This document shows positions 13,698 through 20,787 of a stretch of DNA of 23,434 nucleotides, in pieces. A program made the translations under genes and the position numbers. The first letter of the stretch is position 1; every line of letters begins with the position of its first letter. Where the stretch lies: positions 1 through 23,434 of the forward strand of contig CAZBEI010000061.1 of assembly GCA_964490895.1 (NCBI GenBank). The letters run 5' to 3'. A model generated the notes under the pieces. The model searched no databases. It saw nothing but the letters and a program-made list of their open reading frames with translations, and was not told the DNA's origin. Source of the stretch: JACRAO01 sp964490895 (GTDB lineage Bacteria; Bdellovibrionota; UBA1018).

Positions 13698-14902
13698 TTC
13701 CTAAGCACGCCATGTTTTTTTCCCACTTTTATAAAAGCTTCTAGCGCGGTTTCTAGCTGTGTTTTCTCTATCCCAGCAGAAACTTGGGTGCGGATTCTGG
13801 CTTCGCCTTTCGGAACAACAGGGTAGAAAAACCCAACAGCAAGAACGCCCTCAGTGTATAAGTCCTGACTAAATGCTTGAGCAAGGCGAGCATCATAGAG
13901 CATGATGGGCACAATAGGGGTGTTCCCAGGTTTTAAATCAAATCCAGCTTTTGTCAAAGACTCTCTCCAAAAACAAGTGAGACTTTCTAATTTATCTCTG
14001 CGCTCTACACTTGCCATAAGAAGATCTAAAACTTTGAGCGAAGCAAAAACCACAGCTGGCATGAGGGCATTGCTAAACAAATAAGGGCGTCCACGCTGCC
14101 TGAGCAACTCAATCACTTCTTTGCGACTCGATATGCACCCCCCTGTAGCTCCGCCGAGAGCTTTTCCAAAAGTCGTAGTGAGGATATCGACCTCGCCCGT
14201 CACTCCAAAATGTTCGGGAGTACCCCGCCCTGTTTTTCCGATAAAACCTGTGGCGTGAGAATCATCCACCATGACTAAAGCGCTGTGTTTTTTTGCAATT
14301 TTACAAATTTCGTCTAGCCTTGCCATATCTCCATCCATCGAGAACACACCATCCGTGACAATCATTTTGATTCGACAAGCACTCGTTCGGAGCTTGTCTT
14401 CTAATTCATTCAAGTTTTGATGTTCGAAAATAAAACGATTTGCTTTGCAAAGCCTCATCCCGTCTATCAGAGAAGCGTGTACCAGCCGATCCGAAAAAAT
14501 CCCATCTTCGGGAGTCAAAAGGGCTTCGAAAAGAGCCCCATTGGCATCAAAACAAGAGGAGAATAAAATACTCTCCTCCATCCCTAAAAAAACACTCATC
14601 TTTTTTTCAAGCTCTGTGTGAATGTCTTGTGTCCCACAGATAAAGCGCACAGAGGACATCCCATACCCACGCATGTCTAAACCTTCGTGTGCAGCTTTCA
14701 AAACTTGAGCGTGGCTGGATAAGCCAAGGTAATTGTTGCTACACAAATTGATCATCTCTCTCCTTGGAGAACTTTCGGGAAAGCGCACATCGACTCGCGA
14801 GGACTGAGGAGAGCAAATAACACGCTCATTTTTGTAGAGGCCCTCAGCGCGGATTTTTTCTAAACTCTCGATAAAATATTTTTTAGAGCCTTCGTAAGCC
14901 AT
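13694..14902 (-). CDS. kbl: Glycine C-acetyltransferase (2-amino-3-ketobutyrate CoA ligase)
   Basis: A PLP enzyme of the alpha-oxoamine synthase family, 402 residues (E. coli Kbl is about 398). It cleaves 2-amino-3-ketobutyrate with CoA into glycine and acetyl-CoA. Visible motifs are CSNNYLGLSSH, GYGMSSVRFICGTQDIH (79-95), DGVFSMDGD, VDDSHATGF (D213-H216 region) and the PLP lysine K247 in TTTFGKALGG. The frame opens at 14917, but I choose ATG 14902. It overlaps the tdh stop as TAATG and has GGAGAGAG at Shine-Dalgarno distance, so it reinitiates after tdh. The stop codon overlaps that of the convergent GT2 gene. Confidence 0.95.
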   Translation of the reverse strand: MAYEGSKKYFIESLEKIRAEGLYKNERVICSPQSSRVDVRFPESSPRREMINLCSNNYLGLSSHAQVLKAAHEGLDMRGYGMSSVRFICGTQDIHTELEKKMSVFLGMEESILFSSCFDANGALFEALLTPEDGIFSDRLVHASLIDGMRLCKANRFIFEHQNLNELEDKLRTSACRIKMIVTDGVFSMDGDMARLDEICKIAKKHSALVMVDDSHATGFIGKTGRGTPEHFGVTGEVDILTTTFGKALGGATGGCISSRKEVIELLRQRGRPYLFSNALMPAVVFASLKVLDLLMASVERRDKLESLTCFWRESLTKAGFDLKPGNTPIVPIMLYDARLAQAFSQDLYTEGVLAVGFFYPVVPKGEARIRTQVSAGIEKTQLETALEAFIKVGKKHGVLRN

Positions 14903-15933
14903 TAAGGCTCTCTCCATTCTAAAATTACTTTTCCGGCCCGACCAGAAAACATCGCGTCAAATCCTTTTTGAAACTCTGTATAAGGGTAGCGATGGGTAAA
15001 GATAGGTTTGATATTGAGCCCACTTTGGAGGAGCGAGCACATTTTGTACCAAGTTTCGAAAATTTCTCTGCCGTGTACACCTTTGATGTGCAGGCCTTTG
15101 AAAATAACCTGATCCCAGGGAATGAGCGTGTCATTGGGTAAAATCCCTAAGAGAGCGATTTTTGCTCCATTCTTAACCGACGCAATCATTTCCTTAAATG
15201 CATGGGCACTTCCGGACATCTCAAGACCGACGTCAAAACCCTCTGTCATTTTTAATTTTTTCATGACCTCTTTGAGGGGTGTTTGCCCCGGATGGACGGC
15301 ATTTTTGAGACCCAGACTTTGAGCCAGATTGAGACGATGTTCATTGATATCTGTGATCACGACATGCCTTGCGCCCACATGTTTTGCAATCCCAGCGGAT
15401 AGAATTCCAATTGGACCTGCTCCAGTGACAAGGACATCCTCACCCACCAAATCAAAGGACAACGCAGTGTGCACTGCATTTCCAAAAGGATCTAAAACTG
15501 TAGCTTCGTCATCACTGACCCCATCTGGAATAGGAAAAACGTTGACAGCGGGAATACAAAGATATTCTGCAAAACAACCCGGACGGCTAATCCCTACCCC
15601 CTGTGTATGGATACAAAGGTGTCTTTGCCCAGCGCGGCAATTTCTGCAAGTACCACAAAAGAGATGGCCCTCACCAGAAACACGCTGGCCAATGGATAGT
15701 CCTGTGACCGATGTCCCAAGCTTTTCGATCACCCCCATGAACTCATGCCCCACTTGCATGGGCACCGGGATTGTTTTCGCGGCCCACTCGTCCCAATTAT
15801 AAATGTGCACATCCGACCCACAAATAGAGGTCTGAACAATTTTGATGAGAACATCTCCAGGGCCCACTTTAGGTTCTGGGATTTCGTCTAACCAGAGCCC
15901 TTTTTCTTTGAATTTTTTAACCAATGCTCGCAT
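14902..15933 (-). CDS. tdh: L-threonine 3-dehydrogenase
   Basis: A zinc-dependent medium-chain dehydrogenase of 343 residues (E. coli Tdh is 341) that oxidises L-threonine to 2-amino-3-ketobutyrate with NAD. Catalytic zinc ligands are C38 (SICGSDVHIYNWDEW) and H63-E64 (VGHEFMG). Structural zinc cysteines are C93, C96, C99 and C107 (FCGTCRNCRAGQRHLC). The Rossmann motif is VTGAGPIGI, followed by DPFGNAVHTALSFDLVG upstream and TEGFDVGLEMSG downstream, nearly identical to the enterobacterial enzyme. The frame extends upstream, but MRALVKKFKEKGLW at 15933 matches the family N-terminus. It is first in the tdh-kbl operon. The upstream region shares a 10-bp inverted repeat with the divergent lipoprotein gene. 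Confidence 0.95.
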   Translation of the reverse strand: MRALVKKFKEKGLWLDEIPEPKVGPGDVLIKIVQTSICGSDVHIYNWDEWAAKTIPVPMQVGHEFMGVIEKLGTSVTGLSIGQRVSGEGHLFCGTCRNCRAGQRHLCIHTQGVGISRPGCFAEYLCIPAVNVFPIPDGVSDDEATVLDPFGNAVHTALSFDLVGEDVLVTGAGPIGILSAGIAKHVGARHVVITDINEHRLNLAQSLGLKNAVHPGQTPLKEVMKKLKMTEGFDVGLEMSGSAHAFKEMIASVKNGAKIALLGILPNDTLIPWDQVIFKGLHIKGVHGREIFETWYKMCSLLQSGLNIKPIFTHRYPYTEFQKGFDAMFSGRAGKVILEWREP

Positions 15934-15966
15934 GTGGGAAGTAATGGAATAAAGACCACACGTTTG

Positions 15967-16009
15967 CAACTAAAAACGATCCTTGTAACATTTCTAAAAT
16001 TTTTAGTTG
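15967..16009. promoter_or_regulatory. Long-spaced inverted repeat in the tdh / lipoprotein divergent region
   Basis: CAACTAAAAA (15967-15976) and TTTTTAGTTG (16000-16009) are perfect 10-bp arms separated by 23 nt. On the plus strand a possible promoter overlaps it: TTGCAA at 15964-15969 and TAACAT at 15986-15991 with a 16-nt spacer. The location between divergent genes fits an operator bound at two half sites. Confidence 0.45.
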
Positions 16010-16044
16010 TGTATCCCACCATTTTGTCTAAAATTGAGGGTCCG

Positions 16045-17409
16045 ATGACGATACAAAATAAACTCTGCCTCCTTTTTTTGACTTGGTGTTTGTGCTCATG
16101 CTCTCTCAAGCAAAAAGCGCCTGACGAACAAGTCACCTTGGTTTTTAAAAATTTTTCAAAGAAAAGCAGCTCTCTCAATGCCGGCGGAATTTCGACAGCT
16201 GATTTTCAATGCTTTGCTATCAATGTGATGGGATCTGGAATTAATTCGACACATGCAGACGAAAACGTAGCTACTGTTTTAGACCAAGATCTCAATCAGG
16301 GCCGGTTTTGTGCCTACCCCGGTGTGACATCTAAAACATTTACTTTGGCAAATTCGGTTGCTTTAGCAGATACAGTCAGCATAAAACTCACTGTACCTTC
16401 AGGAGCGAAACGCATTATCCAAGTGCTTGGATTTTTTGACCCACTTGGAATTTATTGTAACTCTGGAAAGCTGGCAGGAGAAGTCATAGAACCTGCAGGA
16501 TCTCGGGTGAGCATTTTTACGATTGCTCAAGTGATTGTAGATTTATTTAGGGATACTACAGTGTCTCTTTCAAACACTTTTGATGGACTCTCGGCATTAG
16601 AAATAGAAAAAAGATATGCCTCTTGTGGTGATAACCCTGCACCCACCGCTGGTCCAGCTGCGAGCCCGACACCTTCGCCTACCCCGATTCCAGAGCCAAA
16701 CACCATAGCAAATTTAAAACTTTGGTATAAAGCAGATTTTTTTATAAACGATATTCCTAGCGGAAGTGAAATTGGTGGTGTTTGGAATAATGCTGTAAAT
16801 GGAACACTTCCTAGTTTAATTCCCGTGAGTAGTGCTCGCGGTGTGAAACCCAAGTTTTTTTCTGCGGATGGTCCAAACGCAAAACCAACTGTTTCTTTTA
16901 CTGGAGGAGGAGAATATTTTAACGCACCGGATGCAGGTTTTGGATCGGTGATAAATTCACTTACTTTTTTTGTAGTTGCAAAACTAATTACAGAAGGACC
17001 TTTGATTGGGATAAGTAAGGATGTTTCTTTTGATGAGTATAAGAACTATATTGTATTAGGCTCTACAGGAAATGCTGGCAAAACTACTTTCCGTGCCAAC
17101 AAAGAGATAGGCGTTAAACAAGAGCTCCTCCTAGACCAAACTGCAGCATTTTCAATTTACTTTGCAACTCTGGATACTACTGCAGCACAAACGGAGCTCA
17201 ATTACGCCGTTTTGGGTCGTAGCTCAAATCGCATCACTGGTGCAACTGTCACTGCACTTGATTTAAATGGCACAATCTTTGTCGGAAAAAACGATGTGAC
17301 CACTGTGAACGGTTCTATCTCAGAGATCCTCGTATACGACCGCCTCTTGACCACAGCAGAAATACAGACTGTGAAAGATTATTTGAAAAATAAGTTTAAC
17401 CTGCCCTAA
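16045..17409 (+). CDS. Surface lipoprotein with C-terminal LamG-like domain
   Basis: The frame is open further upstream, but ATG 16045, with GAGGG just before it, starts a lipoprotein signal peptide: MTIQNKLCLLFLTWCLCSC with the lipobox LCSC and lipidated C19. The protein is 454 residues. The N-terminal domain (about 20-196) is of unknown family, with beta-rich sequence and scattered cysteines. A Pro/Thr/Ser linker (197-219, TPSPTPIPEP) joins it to a concanavalin/LamG-like C-terminal domain (about 220-454). That domain is marked by LKLWYKADFF, KPTVSFTGGGEYF, FFVVAKL, GSISEILVYDRLLTTAEI and the final VKDYLKNKF. This arrangement is typical of outer-surface binding or adhesion lipoproteins. The gene is convergent with the propeller-protein gene, 27 nt away. 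Confidence 0.8.
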   Translation: MTIQNKLCLLFLTWCLCSCSLKQKAPDEQVTLVFKNFSKKSSSLNAGGISTADFQCFAINVMGSGINSTHADENVATVLDQDLNQGRFCAYPGVTSKTFTLANSVALADTVSIKLTVPSGAKRIIQVLGFFDPLGIYCNSGKLAGEVIEPAGSRVSIFTIAQVIVDLFRDTTVSLSNTFDGLSALEIEKRYASCGDNPAPTAGPAASPTPSPTPIPEPNTIANLKLWYKADFFINDIPSGSEIGGVWNNAVNGTLPSLIPVSSARGVKPKFFSADGPNAKPTVSFTGGGEYFNAPDAGFGSVINSLTFFVVAKLITEGPLIGISKDVSFDEYKNYIVLGSTGNAGKTTFRANKEIGVKQELLLDQTAAFSIYFATLDTTAAQTELNYAVLGRSSNRITGATVTALDLNGTIFVGKNDVTTVNGSISEILVYDRLLTTAEIQTVKDYLKNKFNLP

Positions 17410-17436
17410 AGAAGGCGCCTGAGTTTTATTCTGTTT

Positions 17437-18894
17437 TCAAAATTCCAAGCAAATCTTTTCCGCTTCTTCGCGGGTCAAAAACTCGCCTTTAGATTTTAGA
17501 AAACAAGCATCAAAATTTTCAGCCACTAAAGACACACACGATTTTTTGTCAAGCGTGATCGAATACCAAAAGGACTGCGTGGGTGTGAGCTCCCAATTGT
17601 GACAGACCTTACCCCAAAGAGCTCCCAAAAAAGTTCTCGCTGTTTTGCCCTGCTTTAATTTTTGAGATAAAAAATAATTCCTCACAAAATGGGCCTGATA
17701 CGGATCGACAACCTCAAATCGATAATTACTGGCTTTTTTGTTTTCATTATTTTGATGGACATAAAAAAGTTTGCCGTTGGGCAAAAAAGCAGGGAAATAA
17801 GATCCTTCTCCACGATGGACGGAGGTGGTCAGACGTGCAAACTGATCGATCCCGATTGTTTTTCCATCTTTTTTTTCTAATTTAGCTAAAATGACATCTT
17901 TAATTTTTGTAGATGGAACATGTGTGATCGGACCGTCGCCATAATCATCCGAAAGAAAGTTGACATGAAAAGCAATCCAGTGCCCATCATAACTAAAGTC
18001 TAGTTTTCCTGTTGGAAATCCTAAAGAAAAAGCCTCAATGCAAGTTATTTTTTCTTCTTTTACAATTAAATCAAAAATCCGTGTCACATTTTCTTTTCCA
18101 TCATAAGCAGAAGCTAATTTCCCATCTTTAGAGAGCATTGCAGTTGTGTTGTCTTTGTAGTTTTTTAAATTAGCACAAAGGGGAGATTGCAATTTTCTTT
18201 GAAAAAACACCTTCCCTTCTTTTTCTAAGACTTCGTATTCAGTAATCTGAAAAGGTCCACCGTCGGAATGTAAAACCCTGTAACGAGTATAAAGGACTTT
18301 GATCTTTTTTTTCTGTGGATTTACTTCAAAAGTAAATCGGCTCGAAAGGATGCCAAAGGATTGATAGTATCCCAAAACTTCTGGATCTGTAAAAATAGGC
18401 TTAAGATCATGTAAGTTTTTTTTAGCACCGCGCGAAAATCCTTTGAGCAGGTCTGACGCCAAATAAAACGTAAGCCCTTTCCCAGCCGAGTGAGCCCCAG
18501 AAACAGTGAAAAACTTTCCATCAGGGGTAGCGATAGGATCCCCATCCCCTGGAACACGGATGGACTTGCCTGTTTTTAAGTCTAAGATGAAATTTGCTTC
18601 CGTTTGAGTGTCTGTAAATTGAGAGAAAGCCATGAGATAAGGTCTTTTTAGGGAGTTAGGAAAAGGTTTCGAAAACCATCCTACGCTTTCTAAAAACTGA
18701 TTTTTTTTATTTGGAAACGCATAAAGAATCTTTAGTCTTTTGGGTTCTACTTTGCATGCACTTTCATCGCGTTTATATGGGCAATTGGGACTGAGCACAG
18801 AAGAGGTAAAGGAAGAGCTAAAAGAAGAGGTAAAAGCGGTGTTTCCATTGATAAATACTAACAAATAAAAAAAAGCTACTTGTAAATGCTTCAT
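17437..18894 (-). CDS. Secreted TolB/WD40-like beta-propeller protein of unknown function
   Basis: A 485-residue protein with an N-terminal hydrophobic signal (MKHLQVAFFYLLVFINGNTAF) and a Ser-rich stretch (TSSFSSSFTSSV). After this come repeated blade-like segments with x-DGK- turns followed by beta strands: ATPDGKFFTVSG, AMLSKDGKLASAYDGKENVTRIFDL, FSYDGHWIAFHVNF, AFLPNGKLFYVHQN. This is the pattern of TolB-like or PD40 propellers. The C-terminal 80 residues contain three cysteines (KVCHNWE, KKSCVSL, FDACFLK) outside the propeller. It is the third gene of the tryptophanase operon; its ATG overlaps the preceding stop as ATGA. No function is assignable; a periplasmic scaffold or ligand-binding role is inference. 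Confidence 0.75.
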   Translation of the reverse strand: MKHLQVAFFYLLVFINGNTAFTSSFSSSFTSSVLSPNCPYKRDESACKVEPKRLKILYAFPNKKNQFLESVGWFSKPFPNSLKRPYLMAFSQFTDTQTEANFILDLKTGKSIRVPGDGDPIATPDGKFFTVSGAHSAGKGLTFYLASDLLKGFSRGAKKNLHDLKPIFTDPEVLGYYQSFGILSSRFTFEVNPQKKKIKVLYTRYRVLHSDGGPFQITEYEVLEKEGKVFFQRKLQSPLCANLKNYKDNTTAMLSKDGKLASAYDGKENVTRIFDLIVKEEKITCIEAFSLGFPTGKLDFSYDGHWIAFHVNFLSDDYGDGPITHVPSTKIKDVILAKLEKKDGKTIGIDQFARLTTSVHRGEGSYFPAFLPNGKLFYVHQNNENKKASNYRFEVVDPYQAHFVRNYFLSQKLKQGKTARTFLGALWGKVCHNWELTPTQSFWYSITLDKKSCVSLVAENFDACFLKSKGEFLTREEAEKICLEF

Positions 18895-19322
18895 GTTCTT
18901 TGAGCATACTGCCTAATAAAGTCTTTGTAAAAATTTCTATCTTTATAACCCAGCAAAGGCGAACTTATCATTTTACCATACGAAAAAACAAGGAGTGTTG
19001 GAACGTGTAAATCAAGGTCAGAATTAAAGTATTCTGAGAGCTCTAAAGATTCTTTTATATAAAAAAGAAAAACATTCTGATCCTTTTTTTCAATAGGAAC
19101 CGGCAGGGTAAGGCTATTATCAGAAGAAGGTTCGAGAGCTAAAAAAAGAGGGAGTTTAAGCGCCTTTGTAGCCACGAAGGCCTCTCTTGCACCGTCTAAA
19201 GATAGGGGCATGTGAGGTGACCAGATATAAACCACAGCCACAGGAAAATCTTTCAGCGACTGGGCGTGAAATCCAGGATCACCTGATAAAAAAAAAAGTA
19301 TAAAGAAAGAGAGACTTCTCAA
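18891..19322 (-). CDS. Secreted thioredoxin-fold-like protein lacking the redox cysteines
   Basis: A 143-residue protein started at TTG 19322, overlapping the tryptophanase stop in a 4-nt TTGA. The first 20 residues (RSLSFFILFFLSGDPGFHA) look like a short signal peptide. The rest resembles a thioredoxin fold: a strand VAVVYIWSPHMPLS where the active-site loop should be, an alpha-beta stretch, then VPTLLVFSYGKMISSPLLGY with the cis-proline-like P108 and a glycine at 125. The CxxC position reads SPHMP and the whole protein contains no cysteine, so it cannot be a thiol oxidoreductase. It may be a binding or chaperone-like derivative. The fold call rests on motif shape only. It is translationally coupled to both neighbours. 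Confidence 0.65.
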   Translation of the reverse strand: MRSLSFFILFFLSGDPGFHAQSLKDFPVAVVYIWSPHMPLSLDGAREAFVATKALKLPLFLALEPSSDNSLTLPVPIEKKDQNVFLFYIKESLELSEYFNSDLDLHVPTLLVFSYGKMISSPLLGYKDRNFYKDFIRQYAQRT

Positions 19323-20695
19323 GAAGCGCTCTTGGCCTCTTGCAAATAATCAGTACAGGGCTCAAATTGTGCAGTAAAATGTCTTAAAAAAGGGGGTTCA
19401 TAGACCATTTTGAGTCCCTGGATAGAATCTTTGTGAGACACCAGTTCCTCCATCCCTTCCAAAATATAATCAAAGTGACTTTGTGTGTAAACCCTGCGTG
19501 GGATAGCCAGGCGAACGAGCTCCATTATTGATTTTTTTCCAAACATGGTGGACCCTATTTCACAGGACCGAATTCCCTCACTCAAATAAAGTTCGCACAC
19601 CAATGCTTGCCCCGGAAAATGTGAGGGTGCAATGTGGGGCAAAAATTCTTTTGCGTCAATGTAAACAGCATGCCCACCTGGGGGCTGAACAGTCGGGATT
19701 CCAAGTTTATTGAGTCCCTCGGCCAAATAACGAGTCACAGCTAAACGGTAGGAGAGATAGTTTTCGTCTAAAGCTTCGTCTAGCCCAACGGTGAGAGCCT
19801 CTAAGTCTCTTGCGGCCAATCCTCCATAAGTGGGAAAACCCTCCGTCAAAATGAGAAGATTCCGAATAGAATCCAACCAGCGAGAACTTTTGAGTGCAAT
19901 AAAGCCACCGATATTGCCAAGAGCGTCTTTTTTAGCACTCATCAGACAACCGTCTGCGAGCCGAAAAGTTTCGTGGGCTATATCTTTGACAGGGCGCTTT
20001 TCTTGCGAAGGTTCTCTCTGTTTGATAAAAAAACTATTCTCCGCAAATCGACACGCATCCAAAATAAAAGGAATATCCTGCCTTCTAAAAATTTTTGAAA
20101 CAGCTCGAATATTTTCGAGCGATACGGGCTGTCCTCCACAGGTGTTATTGGTAATCGTCAGCATTCCAAATGGGATTTGAGCGCGATTTTCTTTGCAAAA
20201 TATTTCGAGTTTCTCAAGGTCCATGTTTCCCTTAAAAGGGTGAAACGTCGCTGGATTTTTTCCCTCTTCGATCACCAAATCCACAGCTTCCGCACCCAGT
20301 TGCTCGATATTGGCTCGAGTTGTGTCGAAATGATTGTTGGATGGAATTTTATTCCCTTTTTTTACTAAGATCGAGAAAAGAAGTCGTTCAGCAGCGCGCC
20401 CCTGGTGAGCAGGGACCACATGAGAGCACCCAGTTAGTTCTTTTACTTTATTTTCAAATTTCCTGAAACTTTCTGAGCCCGCATAGCTCTCATCGGCAAT
20501 GATCATGGAGCTCCACTGCGCTGCACTCATGGCGGTTGTTCCAGAATCAGTCAAAAAATCAAATGTGATTTTTTTAGCAGGCACTAAGAAAAGATTGTAG
20601 TACGCTGCCTCCAATGCTTCTTCTCGCTCTTTTCTGTTGGTCATAGGCAATGGTTCAACCATTTTAATTTTAAAAGGTTCAATAATTGAGCGCAT
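19319..20695 (-). CDS. tnaA: Tryptophanase (tryptophan indole-lyase)
   Basis: A PLP beta-eliminating lyase of 458 residues that converts L-tryptophan to indole, pyruvate and ammonia in the cytoplasm. Landmarks are TDSGTTAMSAAQW (49-61), PAHQGRAAE (95-103), TNNTCGGQPVS (182-192), D213 contacting the pyridine nitrogen, R216, PLP lysine K256 in MSAKKDALG, and LRHFTAQF near the end. The sister enzyme tyrosine phenol-lyase has Thr124, Arg381 and Phe448. Here the aligned residues are D124 (FDTT), I380 (CEIGS) and H439 (LRHFT), which are the tryptophanase states. Some sequence (AMSAAQW, ADGCLMSAKKD, NIGGF) is nonetheless closer to the phenol-lyase. The frame is open further upstream, but MRSIIEPFKIKMVEP at 20695, behind GGGGTG, matches the family start. 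First gene of a three-gene operon. Confidence 0.9.
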   Translation of the reverse strand: MRSIIEPFKIKMVEPLPMTNRKEREEALEAAYYNLFLVPAKKITFDFLTDSGTTAMSAAQWSSMIIADESYAGSESFRKFENKVKELTGCSHVVPAHQGRAAERLLFSILVKKGNKIPSNNHFDTTRANIEQLGAEAVDLVIEEGKNPATFHPFKGNMDLEKLEIFCKENRAQIPFGMLTITNNTCGGQPVSLENIRAVSKIFRRQDIPFILDACRFAENSFFIKQREPSQEKRPVKDIAHETFRLADGCLMSAKKDALGNIGGFIALKSSRWLDSIRNLLILTEGFPTYGGLAARDLEALTVGLDEALDENYLSYRLAVTRYLAEGLNKLGIPTVQPPGGHAVYIDAKEFLPHIAPSHFPGQALVCELYLSEGIRSCEIGSTMFGKKSIMELVRLAIPRRVYTQSHFDYILEGMEELVSHKDSIQGLKMVYEPPFLRHFTAQFEPCTDYLQEAKSAS

Positions 20696-20743
20696 AAGAT
20701 CACCCCACCCCTTTATGGCCCAAAGCATGAAAAAAGCCAACAG

Positions 20744-20755
20744 GTCAAATTTGAC
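20744..20755. promoter_or_regulatory. Perfect palindrome GTCAAATTTGAC between tnaA and the divergent subtilase gene
   Basis: The 12-bp palindrome supplies a TTGAC on each strand. On the plus strand it reads TTGACA (20751-20756), a perfect -35, with a weak TAGCAC at 17 nt (20774-20779). On the minus strand it reads TTGACC with no recognisable -10. It is placed to act as a shared operator or a two-way promoter element for the divergent genes. Confidence 0.5.
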
Positions 20756-20787
20756 ACAGTGAGCCAGAACTGTTAGCACATACTCGT

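Noticed and set aside
15122..15802. Long plus-strand frames opposite tdh.
   Set aside because: They are shadows of the tdh reading frame; the tdh protein has all its zinc and NAD motifs.
16045..17409. Longer start at 15934 for the lipoprotein.
   Set aside because: It would place about 37 residues in front of a perfect lipobox signal peptide and overlap the divergent regulatory region.
20693..20730. A Trp-codon-rich stretch (MLWAIKGWGDL) just before tnaA, considered as a TnaC-like leader peptide.
   Set aside because: It is in frame with tnaA with no stop codon between them and has no RBS of its own, so it is only an N-terminal extension of the open frame, not a separate leader.
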